64,000 bases of DNA, from NCBI RefSeq assembly GCF_009184425.1, contig NZ_WELG01000002.1, positions 992,001 to 1,056,000 of the forward strand. The letters are read 5' to 3'. Made by a program: the position numbers and the translations under genes. Of the stretch, positions 16,279-24,962 are shown piece after piece. How positions within the stretch are numbered: position 1 is the first letter of the stretch; the number at the start of each line of letters is the position of its first letter. Source of the DNA: Flagellimonas olearia. Its GTDB lineage: Bacteria; Bacteroidota; Bacteroidia; Flavobacteriales; Flavobacteriaceae. The notes beneath the pieces are model-generated. The model saw only the letters and a program-made list of their open reading frames with translations, had not been told where the DNA came from and did not search any database.

Positions 16279-18237
16279 ATGACCATTTTTCAGAAGCTTC
16301 CAATCGCCATTTTTCTTTTTCTCTTTTTTTCCTCGCAATCCATAATGGCACAGGATATTCAACAAGCCATCGATGCCTTGAAGGATACCCTACAACTCAA
16401 GGAGGGCGAGGATAGGGTTCTTGTGTTGAAAGATATCGGAATGAAGTTTCGTTCCGTAGATAGGGACAGTGCCCGACATTACATGGATAAGGCTTATCAG
16501 CAGGCAGAAACCAGTGATGACGATTATTATAAGGCAAGGATATGGGTTGCTTATGGGGTACTTTCACAAGATGAAGGCAGACCTAAAGAAGCATTGGATT
16601 TTCACTTGAAGGCGAAACCAATTTTGGAAACCTCCAAGGATTATTCTGTTTTGGGAAGTCTTTACACAAATATGGGCAATGCATATGAGGCATTATCTGA
16701 ATTTGACAAGGCTGTGGACTTTCAATTAAAGGCATTGGAAAACTATGAAGCAGGAAAGGATAGTCTATGGATTGCTGGGTCATATTTAAATCTTGGAAAC
16801 AGATTTAAGCTGATTGAAGAACCCGACCTTTCTTTGGAATACTATCTCAAGGCATTGGAAATTTACAAAGGGATGGGCAACGAATATATGGTGACTACCA
16901 GTAATAATAGTGTGGCATCGGCTTATATTGTAAAAAAGGAATATGATGCAGCATTTGAATATGCAAAAAAAGCATTCGACGGCTTTGAATCTATGGGAGC
17001 AAGACTGGACCAAGCCTACCCTGTAACCAATATGGCCTTGGCGAGCTGGGGACTTGAAAATTTTGAAGAAGCAGAGCAATACTATATTCAGGCCATTGCC
17101 CTTCAAAAGGAAAGAGGTGAGCGCTTGGCTTTGTTGTTCTTGAAGAATGACCTTGCCAATGTACTCCTCAAACAGGGAAAGGAGAACAGAGCTGAAGCAT
17201 TGGCATTGGCCACTTATAAAGAAGCGGAGCAAATGGATTTTATTCCGGCCATTGATGCGTTATCAAAAACCTTATCCTTGATCTATGAAGAAAAAGTGGA
17301 CTTTAAAAAAGCCTATGAGTATCATCAAAGACACAAGGCGGCAAGAGACAGCTTGTATTTTTCCGAAAAATCGAGGGAAGTACTTAATCTAAAGGAAAAA
17401 TACGAGTCCGAGCAAAAGGAAAACGAGATTCTACGCCAACAGAACGAGCTGGTGGAAAGCGAGCTTTCCATAAAAAAACGCAACAATATGCTGATGGGTA
17501 GCGGAGGTCTGTTGGCCATACTGTTGATCGCGGGATTTGTAATGTTCAGGGAACAGAAAATAAAGGCAAAGAACTTTGCAAGGGAGACCGCTCTGGAAAA
17601 GGCCATGGCAGAGGCCCGGGCACAGGAAGACCTAAAGGAACAACGCCTGCGCATTGCCCGTGACCTGCATGACAATATCGGGTCCCAACTCACATACCTA
17701 ACATCGATTACCGATTCGGCCAAGCGGGGCATTGATAAAGGGGAAGTTTTCCTTATGGAAAAGCTCACCCAAATGAAACAGTTTTCATTGGTCACCATCT
17801 CCGAGCTTCGGGATACCATTTGGGCCATGAACAAGGACGAGATCAGCTTTGAAGATATAAAGGAGCGAACCCAGCAATTGGCGGCAACCGTTCATGAAGC
17901 CACGGATGACAAAGTCAAGGTGAATATCAAGGGAAGCCCAATCCACAAGGTGCTCAATGCGTTTGTGGGGATGAATCTTTTTAGGATTGTTCAGGAATCC
18001 GTGAACAATGCTGTGAAACACTCGGACAGCGATCAGATTGATATAAGATTTGAAGAGTTGGACAACAGGGTGCAAATTGTGATTGAAGACTTTGGGAAGG
18101 GATTTGATACTTCAGGAGAATCAACCGGGAATGGACTTCATATTATGCGGAATCGGGCTCAAAAAGCGGGTATTGATTTTGATCAAGAAAGTATACTTGG
18201 CAAGGGAACCAAGGTAACCTTGCAGGTAAGGGCATAA
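16279..18237 (+). CDS. TPR-containing sensor histidine kinase (NarX/DesK type)
   Basis: 652 residues from the ATG at 16279; a TTG two codons earlier is less likely. Signal sequence, then tetratricopeptide repeats over about residues 30-340 (for example LGSLYTNMGNAYEALSEFDK and AGSYLNLGNRFKL) that would lie in the periplasm. A coiled coil (about 365-400) leads to a single membrane helix (about 408-423). The cytoplasmic part has the HisKA_3 box RIARDLHDNIGSQL with phospho-acceptor His464 and an HATPase domain with NAVKHS (N box), EDFGKGFD and GNGLHIMRNRA. The response regulator follows after 24 bp. TPR-sensor kinases are common in Flavobacteriaceae; signals are mostly unknown. Confidence 0.93.
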   Translation: MTIFQKLPIAIFLFLFFSSQSIMAQDIQQAIDALKDTLQLKEGEDRVLVLKDIGMKFRSVDRDSARHYMDKAYQQAETSDDDYYKARIWVAYGVLSQDEGRPKEALDFHLKAKPILETSKDYSVLGSLYTNMGNAYEALSEFDKAVDFQLKALENYEAGKDSLWIAGSYLNLGNRFKLIEEPDLSLEYYLKALEIYKGMGNEYMVTTSNNSVASAYIVKKEYDAAFEYAKKAFDGFESMGARLDQAYPVTNMALASWGLENFEEAEQYYIQAIALQKERGERLALLFLKNDLANVLLKQGKENRAEALALATYKEAEQMDFIPAIDALSKTLSLIYEEKVDFKKAYEYHQRHKAARDSLYFSEKSREVLNLKEKYESEQKENEILRQQNELVESELSIKKRNNMLMGSGGLLAILLIAGFVMFREQKIKAKNFARETALEKAMAEARAQEDLKEQRLRIARDLHDNIGSQLTYLTSITDSAKRGIDKGEVFLMEKLTQMKQFSLVTISELRDTIWAMNKDEISFEDIKERTQQLAATVHEATDDKVKVNIKGSPIHKVLNAFVGMNLFRIVQESVNNAVKHSDSDQIDIRFEELDNRVQIVIEDFGKGFDTSGESTGNGLHIMRNRAQKAGIDFDQESILGKGTKVTLQVRA

Positions 18238-18261
18238 TTCTTAACACTAAAATAGTAGACC

Positions 18262-18918
18262 ATGAGCAAAATCAGACTGGGCATAGTAGACGACAATACG
18301 TTCTTGGCTCGTGCCATTAAAGAAAAATTGGTCGATTTTGAGGAATTGGACATCAAGTACATGGTCTTCAACGGTAGTGAACTACTTGCCAAACTGGAAA
18401 AGAGCCATAACCTTGATTTGGTGCTCATGGATATAGAAATGCCTGTTTTGGACGGAATTGAAACCGTTCGCATCGTAAAACAGAAATATCCCCATATCAA
18501 AGTACTCATGCTAACGGTTTTTGACAATGATGAGAATATTTTCAATGCCATCCAGGCCGGTGCAGACGGTTATTTGTTGAAGGAAATAGAAGCCGATAAG
18601 TTGTACAATGCCATCACCGAGACCATGGAAGGCGGGGCAGCCATGAGCCCTTCCATTGCCGTAAAGACATTAAAGTTGTTGCGATATCCCGAACGGCAGG
18701 AGTCACTGTCCGCGAAGGAAGAAGCAATTGAACTCAGTTCACGGGAGCAGGAGGTATTGGAACAATTGGCAGAAGGGCTAAGCTATACCGTAATTGCCAA
18801 AAACCTATACCTCTCACCCAGTACGGTACGAAAGCATATCGAGAATATTTATAAGAAGCTTCAGGTCCACAACAAGCTCGAAGCGGTACAAAAGGCAAGA
18901 AGACAAAGTTTGATTTAA
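18262..18918 (+). CDS. NarL/LuxR-family response regulator
   Basis: 218 residues. Receiver domain: acidic pair DD (10-11), phospho-acceptor Asp57 in LVLMDIEMPVLDG, Thr/Ala region MLTVFD and the conserved Lys in YLLKEIEADK. The output domain is a GerE/LuxR helix-turn-helix: LSSREQEVLEQLAEGLS, then IAKNLYLSPSTVRKHIENIYKKL. It starts 24 bp after the kinase gene and is its evident partner. NarL-type regulators bind inverted repeats near -35 or -45. The repeated CAAT-N6-ATTG operators upstream of nearby genes are reasonable targets, but this is inference. It is convergent with the sulfatase gene (13 bp between stops). Confidence 0.94.
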   Translation: MSKIRLGIVDDNTFLARAIKEKLVDFEELDIKYMVFNGSELLAKLEKSHNLDLVLMDIEMPVLDGIETVRIVKQKYPHIKVLMLTVFDNDENIFNAIQAGADGYLLKEIEADKLYNAITETMEGGAAMSPSIAVKTLKLLRYPERQESLSAKEEAIELSSREQEVLEQLAEGLSYTVIAKNLYLSPSTVRKHIENIYKKLQVHNKLEAVQKARRQSLI

Positions 18919-18931
18919 GTCAAATCAGGAT

Positions 18932-20482
18932 TTATTTAAGTTCCAATTTTTCGGTTTTTAATTTTGAGCCTATTATTTTCTCATAAGCCGCTTTCATCTC
19001 GGCCAATTTCTCGGGATGACTTTTCGCCAAGTTGTGCTGCTGACCCAAGTCTTCTTTAAGGTTGTACAATTGGTATTCCGGGTCATTCCCTATTTCAATG
19101 TTCACGGTTTTGATGATTGCTGGTCCGTCATAAGGCGGGATCATGGCCCAATCTCCTTTACGGAATGCAGTTCGGGTGGAGGCCTCTATAATGAGTTCAT
19201 CCCGACCGTTGGTGCTTTTTCCCAACAACACATCCAACAAATCTTGACTGTCCTGGGTCATGGCATCACTGTTCACCAATGCAGCCAGTGAAGCCAAAAG
19301 ATCTACCTGGCTTACCATCGCATCCGAAGTGCCCGGGCTGATCTTTCCTTTCCAATAGGTGATGAAGGGCACACGGGTACCTGCTTCGAACAAACTGTAT
19401 TTTCCACCACGTAGCGGACCGGCGGGTTTATGGTCACCCAGCTTCTCCACGGAATCGTCATAATATCCATCGTTTACCACAGGGCCATTGTCGCTTGAAA
19501 ATACGATCAAGGTGTTCTCCAGCAACCCTTCTTCTTCCAAGGTTTTTACAAACTCACCCACACACCAATCGGCCTCCACGATCACATCACCTCGGGGTCC
19601 CATGCCACTAGAACCTGCAAAACGCGGATGTGGGGTTCTGGGCACATGGGGTTGTTGAAGGGCATAATAGAGGAAAAAGGGTTGGTCTTTCTTCTCTTTT
19701 ACAAATCGTTTGGCTTCGGCCAAAAAAGTATCGGCCATATCCTCGTCAACCCATTTGGCAGCTTCTCCGCCTTTCATGAAACCGATTCGTGAAATGCCGT
19801 TCACAATGCTGTTGTCATGCCCGTGGTGCCATTTCATTTTCAACAACTCTGGGTTGTCCTTGCCCGTGGGTTCGCCCGGGAAGTTGTTTTGATAGTCGAC
19901 CTGTATGCGGTCGTTGGGGTCAAGATTGTCCACCTTTCCATTTTCAATATACACCGTGGGCACCCGATCTTGGGTAGCTGCCATGATATAGCTATGGTCA
20001 AAGCCCACCTCGTTGGGCCCGGGACTGATGGTTTGGTTCCAATCCACATGTCCGCTGCCAAGTCCCAAATGCCATTTTCCAACAATCCCCGTGGTGTAAC
20101 CTTGTTGTTTAAACACCTTGGGAAGGGTGGTTTGGGCGGTATCAATGATCAAGGGAGCGGTGCCCGGCAAGATTTTGGCACTTTTGTTCCGCCAAGGATA
20201 GGACCCGGTCAACAAGGCATATCGGCTGGGGGTACAGGTGGCCGAAGTGGCATACCCGTTCGTAAAGCGCATCCCATTATTTGCCAAATGGTCTAGATTA
20301 GGTGTTTGGAGTTCGGTGGCGCCATACGCTCCCAATTCGCCATAGCCCAAATCATCGGCATAGATGATCACGATATTGGGCAGGGATGTTTGTTCTTCCT
20401 GCTCCGTAGGCTCTTTTTTTTCGGTCTTACAGGAAAAAAATAATACGGTCAGCGCAAAAAAAAGGGTTCTGGCAATGTGCAT
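18932..20482 (-). CDS. Arylsulfatase, formylglycine type, lipoprotein
   Basis: 516 residues from the ATG at 20482 (MHIARTLFF); an upstream in-frame extension of 40 residues lacks a signal sequence and is rejected. Lipobox LFFSC (Cys18). The sulfatase signature is complete: YADDLGYG (Asp43/Asp44, metal), ATCTPSRYALLTG with Cys83 as the residue converted to formylglycine (C-x-P-S-R), GKWHLG, and SDNGPV further on. The family removes sulfate esters from sulfated sugars or steroids; marine Bacteroidota use them on algal polysaccharide. The XRE gene and GH3 gene lie upstream on the same strand. An operator-like palindrome at 20552-20572 lies 70 bp ahead of the start. No anaerobic maturase gene is in the window. 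Confidence 0.93.
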   Translation of the reverse strand: MHIARTLFFALTVLFFSCKTEKKEPTEQEEQTSLPNIVIIYADDLGYGELGAYGATELQTPNLDHLANNGMRFTNGYATSATCTPSRYALLTGSYPWRNKSAKILPGTAPLIIDTAQTTLPKVFKQQGYTTGIVGKWHLGLGSGHVDWNQTISPGPNEVGFDHSYIMAATQDRVPTVYIENGKVDNLDPNDRIQVDYQNNFPGEPTGKDNPELLKMKWHHGHDNSIVNGISRIGFMKGGEAAKWVDEDMADTFLAEAKRFVKEKKDQPFFLYYALQQPHVPRTPHPRFAGSSGMGPRGDVIVEADWCVGEFVKTLEEEGLLENTLIVFSSDNGPVVNDGYYDDSVEKLGDHKPAGPLRGGKYSLFEAGTRVPFITYWKGKISPGTSDAMVSQVDLLASLAALVNSDAMTQDSQDLLDVLLGKSTNGRDELIIEASTRTAFRKGDWAMIPPYDGPAIIKTVNIEIGNDPEYQLYNLKEDLGQQHNLAKSHPEKLAEMKAAYEKIIGSKLKTEKLELK

Positions 20483-20551
20483 TATAGTGGTTTTGTTGGG
20501 TTGATGGAATTGCAATCTAACGAAAAGAGCGCAATTTTTAAGGAAGCATTT

Positions 20552-20572
20552 GGACAATTGCGGAATTGTGTC
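20552..20572. promoter_or_regulatory. Operator-like palindrome ahead of the sulfatase gene
   Basis: GGACAATTGCGGAATTGTG contains the palindrome ACAATT-gcgg-AATTGT and the CAAT-N6-ATTG arrangement of the 13.56- and 15.11-kb operators, sharing the ten bases GGACAATTGC with 13563-13572. It overlaps the XRE stop codon. Unlike the other two it has no TAnnTTTG box at the right distance, so it is a weaker member. Confidence 0.4.
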
Positions 20573-20795
20573 AATCCTCGAAAGAAGCATTGAAAAAATC
20601 ACCTAGGGATATTTCAAAATACTGACAGAGCTTTTTTAGGGTTGAAAGTTGAATGTCCCGCTTGCCTTGTTCAATTCTTGAAAATTGAATTCCTGTATCA
20701 TGTAGGGCTTCTTCTTGAGTAACTCCTTTGATTCCTCTTAACTCTTTGACCCTTTTTGCCAGATCTACAAGCAATTGCTCTTTGCTTTGTTCCAT
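20571..20795 (-). CDS. Small XRE-family helix-turn-helix regulator
   Basis: 74 residues from the ATG at 20795 (MEQSKEQLL); an ATG eight codons upstream (20819) is also possible. Almost the whole protein is one HTH_3 domain: LAKRVKELRGIKGVTQEE, then the recognition region TGIQFSRIEQGKRDIQLSTLKKLCQYFEI and SLGDFF. It is a DNA-binding protein without an effector domain. It sits 51 bp after the GH3 stop and 88 bp before the sulfatase start, all on the same strand, so it is probably in the same transcript. Its targets cannot be inferred from sequence alone. Confidence 0.88.
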   Translation of the reverse strand: MEQSKEQLLVDLAKRVKELRGIKGVTQEEALHDTGIQFSRIEQGKRDIQLSTLKKLCQYFEISLGDFFNASFED

Positions 20796-20846
20796 TTTAC
20801 AAATCCATATTTGGAACAATATAGGGATTCCAATTCCTTCATCATA

Positions 20847-23543
20847 TTATGGTTCCACAGTCAATATGGCCCTTAGTCTAATGTCATTGGAGGAACTGCC
20901 GATCATTATTCTAAAATCGCCCGGTTCCACTACGCGGTCCATACCTTCGTTCAACATGGTTAACATTTCTGGGGTTATTTCAAAGGACAGCTCCTTGGTT
21001 TCCCCCTTTTTCAAATGGACACGCTGAAACCCTTTCAACTCCAAGATTGGTCGGGCCACGGAGGCCAAAATGTCCCTGAGGTAGAGTTGTACCACCTCAT
21101 CACCATCAAACTCTCCTGTATTGGTGACCTTAAACCGGACGGTTGTGGTCTGGTCCTTGGAAATGCTCGGGGCATCAATTTGTATGTCCTCATAGACAAA
21201 GGTGGTATAGCTTAGACCATATCCAAAGGGGAAAAGTGGTTTTCCGGTCAGGTTGATATAGTCATCGCCCCTTCCAGTGGGCTTATGGTTATAATACAGC
21301 GGCAGCTGTGCTTCATGTACCGGAAAGGTAATGGGCAGTCTTCCAGCGGGGTTGTAGTCGCCAAAAAGCACATCGGCGATGGCATCGCCCCCAGCGTCGC
21401 CGGGATACCATACGTCTAGAATGGAGGGGACATCATCAATCCAACGGTCCATAGTTATGGCGCTTCCGCCCACTAAAACCACCACCATGGGTTTTCCGGT
21501 CTTGGCCACGCTTTGGATCAATTCTTCCTGATGGCCGGGAAGGGATAGATAGGCCCTATCCCTGAACTCTCCTTCCTCAATACCCACAGTGACAATGGCC
21601 ACGTCGCTTTTTTGGGCAGTGGCCACGGCTTGTTGTATCTGTTGTTTCCAATCATTTTCAACGCCCACGTCCCACAACAGTTTGAACCACACATTGCCTA
21701 CGGTCTCAAAAAATTCAACCTTGAGGTCATATTCCTTTCCTTTTTCAAAGCGATAGTCTTGGGTAATGGTCCTGACAGTTTGCTTGGTCCAATTGTCCAC
21801 CACCAGTTCGCCATTGATGTACACACGATACCCATCGTTTCCTTTGATGCCGATTTTAAAAGTGCCTGTCTCGGGGGCTTTAAGTTTTCCGGTCCAACGC
21901 GCGGAATAGAAATCATAATTGATTTTCTCCTGATCTGGGGAAAACAAGGTCCATCTAAAATCAATCACCGGGTCAATCCGAGTAAGTGCGGGTTCCCCCT
22001 CAAGGGTAATGTTGTTGAAATATTCTGCCTGTAACCCTGCCTTTTGCTCCCCATTTTCGTAATGGTACAATTGTTCCCTGGGGATGGTCACATAATTGGT
22101 GGATTCCCTTCCGGGTCCAGCCGCATAGTTGATTGCTACGTTTTCACCCAACTTGGTCTTGAGGCCTTCCAAAATACTCATGGGCTTGTTTCCGGGACCG
22201 GAGTAGCCCCCCAGTCTTGCTTCTTCGGCATCCATGCCTATCACAGCCACAGATTTGACGGTTTTGGATAGGGGTAGTGTCTGGTTGTCATTTTTCAACA
22301 GGACCATGGATTCCAAGGAAGCTTTCTTGGCCAACTCCCGATTTGCTTTTGTGCCGTTCCATTTATCCGCTTTTTCTGGGTCTACATACGGGTTTTCAAA
22401 CAGTCCCAATTTAAACTTGGCGCGTAGTACCCTTCTCACGGCCTCATCTATGGCAGCTTCATTGATCATTCCTTTTTCAAAAGCTTCGTAAAAAAGGGTA
22501 TAGTGGTCGTATGAGGTCTGAAAAATCACATCCAATCCATCTTCTATGGCCTGTTGGGTGGATTCCGCATAATCCTTTGCGGTAAAGTGAAGCACATTGG
22601 CTCCGCCCGTGGCACCGGCATCGGAAATCACAAAACCATCAAAGCCCCATTCCTTTTTCAGTTTTTGGTTGAGCAACCAGTCGTTGGCAGTGCATTGTCT
22701 TCCATCAAAAGAATTGTAAGAAGTCATCACGGACCAGGCATTGGCCTTTTGGAAACTGGCCTTAAAAGCAGGAAAATATATTTCCTCCATGAGTCTTTCA
22801 TTAAAATGGATGGGGTAACTGTCGCGTCCGCCGTCACCCACATTGGCCACAAAATGCTTGGGGGTGGTGAGCACATCGGCCTTTTCAAATTGTGAAATAA
22901 AGGATACCCCCATCTGTGCGGTCAGGAAAGGGTCCTCGCCATAGGTTTCCTCGGTTCTTCCCCAACGTACATCACGGGCTATATTGAGCACGGGGGACAA
23001 GATTTGCCGAATCCCCCTGGTCTTGGTTTCCATGGTAATGGCTTTGCCCACATTGGCAACGAGGAGGGTGTCCCAAGTGGCTGCCAAAGCGATGGACTGG
23101 GGAAAGGCCGTAGCGCCTTCCCGAACCAAACCGTGCAAGGCTTCATCAAAAGCAATGATGGGAATGCCCAATCGGGTTTCTTCCACAAAGTATTTTTGGA
23201 TTTCATTGATCAAAACCGCGGTCTGTTCCGCGGTTCCCCCGCCGGAATAATCCAACAATTGCTCCGCCTCATTTCCCGACTTTCCCTTGGTGGCCACCTG
23301 AAACCCAAAGATGCCGTGCTTGTAGCGTTCCTTACCATCTGATAGGTCCCCGGGAATCATGAACAACTGCCAGAATTTCTCTTCCAGGGTCATTCTTGGC
23401 AATAGATCATCAACCCTTTCCTCTATGGGCAAATCTGGATTTTTATAATCCAATTGGTCTTCTTTTTGGCAAGAAAAGAGGAGAACGGTCAAAACCACCA
23501 CGGCCATGCACAGGGTTTTGCAGGGGAGCACTATTGTTTTCAT
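20847..23543 (-). CDS. Glycoside hydrolase family 3 lipoprotein with PA14 insert
   Basis: 898 residues; lipobox LLFSC (Cys25). The GH3 N-terminal barrel has the KHFVANVGDGGR region and nucleophile Asp308 in GFVISDAG. The (alpha/beta)6 sandwich domain begins near residue 400 (MVLLKNDNQTLPL) and is interrupted by a PA14 domain at about 505-640 (GLQAEYFNN.. to ..WFKLLWD), which often shapes aglycone specificity. The C-terminal fibronectin-III-like domain is present (from about 810, VRFKVTNTGEFDGDEVVQLYL). The arrangement matches beta-glucosidases and beta-xylosidases of Bacteroidota. It is the first gene of the GH3-XRE-sulfatase set; no SusC/SusD pair is adjacent, so the polysaccharide target is open. 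Confidence 0.93.
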   Translation of the reverse strand: MKTIVLPCKTLCMAVVVLTVLLFSCQKEDQLDYKNPDLPIEERVDDLLPRMTLEEKFWQLFMIPGDLSDGKERYKHGIFGFQVATKGKSGNEAEQLLDYSGGGTAEQTAVLINEIQKYFVEETRLGIPIIAFDEALHGLVREGATAFPQSIALAATWDTLLVANVGKAITMETKTRGIRQILSPVLNIARDVRWGRTEETYGEDPFLTAQMGVSFISQFEKADVLTTPKHFVANVGDGGRDSYPIHFNERLMEEIYFPAFKASFQKANAWSVMTSYNSFDGRQCTANDWLLNQKLKKEWGFDGFVISDAGATGGANVLHFTAKDYAESTQQAIEDGLDVIFQTSYDHYTLFYEAFEKGMINEAAIDEAVRRVLRAKFKLGLFENPYVDPEKADKWNGTKANRELAKKASLESMVLLKNDNQTLPLSKTVKSVAVIGMDAEEARLGGYSGPGNKPMSILEGLKTKLGENVAINYAAGPGRESTNYVTIPREQLYHYENGEQKAGLQAEYFNNITLEGEPALTRIDPVIDFRWTLFSPDQEKINYDFYSARWTGKLKAPETGTFKIGIKGNDGYRVYINGELVVDNWTKQTVRTITQDYRFEKGKEYDLKVEFFETVGNVWFKLLWDVGVENDWKQQIQQAVATAQKSDVAIVTVGIEEGEFRDRAYLSLPGHQEELIQSVAKTGKPMVVVLVGGSAITMDRWIDDVPSILDVWYPGDAGGDAIADVLFGDYNPAGRLPITFPVHEAQLPLYYNHKPTGRGDDYINLTGKPLFPFGYGLSYTTFVYEDIQIDAPSISKDQTTTVRFKVTNTGEFDGDEVVQLYLRDILASVARPILELKGFQRVHLKKGETKELSFEITPEMLTMLNEGMDRVVEPGDFRIMIGSSSNDIRLRAILTVEP

Positions 23544-23690
23544 TGTAAAGGGTTTGGTTTAGTTGTAAAGAGGGGTCAAGGACCATCCCTTGGGTCATAA
23601 ATGTATGGTATTTTCCGGGAATGGACCCAAAGTGTTTGTCCATGGCCCTTTCTTATTTCTTCCTTACCTTAGTGAAAACTTCCAGCATAT

Positions 23691-24131
23691 ATGGAGACCA
23701 AAGTCAAGAATGTATTTGTGGATGGGGCCATTTCCCCAGAGTTTATTGCCCAATCCATAGCAAAACACCAATCCAAGACCCAGATTGGGGCACATGATAT
23801 TTTTTTGGGACAGGTACGTGCCGATGAGATTGATGGCAAAACCGTTTCGGCCATTGATTACTCGGCCTATGAGGATATGGCCAATCAAAAATTCCATGAA
23901 ATCCGGGAGAGTACTTTTTCAAAGTTTGAAATTACCTGCATGCACATTTACCATAGCAAGGGAAAGGTGAATACAGGTGAAATTTGCCTTTTTGTGTTTG
24001 TGTCCTCCCCTCACAGGCGGGTAGCGTTTGAAGCGTTGGAGTATGTGGTCGAGGAAATCAAGGCCCATGTCCCCGTATTTGGAAAGGAGCTGTTTGGGGA
24101 TGATTCGTATCAGTGGAAAGTCAATTCATAG
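23691..24131 (+). CDS. moaE: Molybdopterin synthase catalytic subunit MoaE
   Basis: 146 residues, the usual MoaE length. Recognisable parts are IGAHDIFLGQVRADEIDGKTV, then YEDMANQKFHEI, and FVFVSSPHRRVAFEALEYVVEEIKAHVPVFGKE, which holds the two lysines of the active site. MoaE, with sulfur carried on MoaD, turns cPMP into molybdopterin. MoaD is not in the window. The moaC gene begins 3 bp after the stop, so the two are translated together. The pair is divergent from the GH3 gene. Confidence 0.93.
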   Translation: METKVKNVFVDGAISPEFIAQSIAKHQSKTQIGAHDIFLGQVRADEIDGKTVSAIDYSAYEDMANQKFHEIRESTFSKFEITCMHIYHSKGKVNTGEICLFVFVSSPHRRVAFEALEYVVEEIKAHVPVFGKELFGDDSYQWKVNS

Positions 24132-24134
24132 CCC

Positions 24135-24563
24135 ATGGTAGACATTACTCAAAAACAATCCACCCATAGAACTGCCGTGGCGCAGGCAGTGGTTAAAGTC
24201 GGGGATATGGCGACTATCGAGGCCATTAAAAATGGAACGGTTCCCAAAGGTGATGTGCTCTCCATGAGCAAGGCCGCTGGCTTTCTGGGCGTAAAAAAGA
24301 CTTCGGACCTACTTCCGGATTGCCATCCTCTCCCCGTGGAGTATTGCGGTATTGATTATGAAATGGAGGGGTTGGAGATCAAGATCATCATCACCGTAAA
24401 GACCTTTTATAAGACGGGGGTAGAGGTGGAGGCCATGCATGGGGCCAGTGTTGTGGCCCTTACCATGTATGATATGTTGAAGCCCATTGACAAAAATGTG
24501 GAAATCCACCACATAAAATTATTGAAAAAGACCGGCGGTAAGTCAGATATTGATAAGTTGTGA
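24135..24563 (+). CDS. moaC: Cyclic pyranopterin monophosphate synthase MoaC
   Basis: 142 residues; slightly shorter than the ~160 of E. coli MoaC because the first ~15 residues before MVDI are absent. Family motifs: MVDITQKQ, VPKGDVLSMSKAAGFLGVKKT, PDCHPLP, VEVEAMHGASVVALTMYDMLKPIDK. MoaC converts the MoaA product to cPMP in molybdenum cofactor synthesis. It follows moaE by 3 bp. The other moa/mog/moe genes are elsewhere, so this is a split cluster. Confidence 0.94.
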   Translation: MVDITQKQSTHRTAVAQAVVKVGDMATIEAIKNGTVPKGDVLSMSKAAGFLGVKKTSDLLPDCHPLPVEYCGIDYEMEGLEIKIIITVKTFYKTGVEVEAMHGASVVALTMYDMLKPIDKNVEIHHIKLLKKTGGKSDIDKL

Positions 24564-24636
24564 TTTTTTCAACTTTTTTTCCCAACCAAACACTTTTATT
24601 CTAATTTTAGATGGATTAGATGATAAGCCAAACACC

Positions 24637-24960
24637 ATGAACAACCTCAAACGCGTAATTGTCGATTTTAAGAAATTGACTCCGGAAGTCTTGAAACTTT
24701 TGGTGGAAAAATACCCCGATGGCTATGGAGATAACGATGTGATCAATTTTCGGAATTTAAAAGGTGAGTTGATCGAAGCCGTTGAGGTGTCCACGGACGA
24801 CACCAAATATTTGGTGAAGATAAGCTCCAAATTGGAGCATACCATGGCCAATTTTGATGAGGATGACGACGATGATGATACATCAGATTTGGATAGTAGG
24901 GAAATGGACAAACTCCCAGATGATGACGATGATTTTTCCGATTCCGAGGAAGAGGAATAA
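24637..24960 (+). CDS. Acidic-tailed small protein, unknown function
   Basis: 107 residues from the ATG at 24637 (MNNLKRVIVDF); an upstream non-ATG frame extension is not supported. The first ~65 residues form a mixed alpha/beta unit (LTPEVLKLLVEKYPDGYGDNDVI, then VSTDDTKYLVKISSK). The rest is an extremely acidic tail with runs of Asp (DEDDDDDDT) and an EEEE end, much like the tails of DNA mimics or of subunits that bind basic partners. Similar proteins occur widely in Flavobacteriia as hypotheticals. It lies 73 bp after moaC and is convergent with the threonine dehydrogenase gene (2 bp between stops). Confidence 0.82.
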   Translation: MNNLKRVIVDFKKLTPEVLKLLVEKYPDGYGDNDVINFRNLKGELIEAVEVSTDDTKYLVKISSKLEHTMANFDEDDDDDDTSDLDSREMDKLPDDDDDFSDSEEEE

Positions 24961-24962
24961 TT

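Noticed and set aside
19817-20296. 159-codon frame opposite the sulfatase gene
   Set aside because: Antisense shadow of a well-conserved enzyme.
20483-20602. Longer start for the sulfatase (40 more residues)
   Set aside because: The extension overlaps the XRE stop and would hide the lipoprotein signal at MHIARTLFF.
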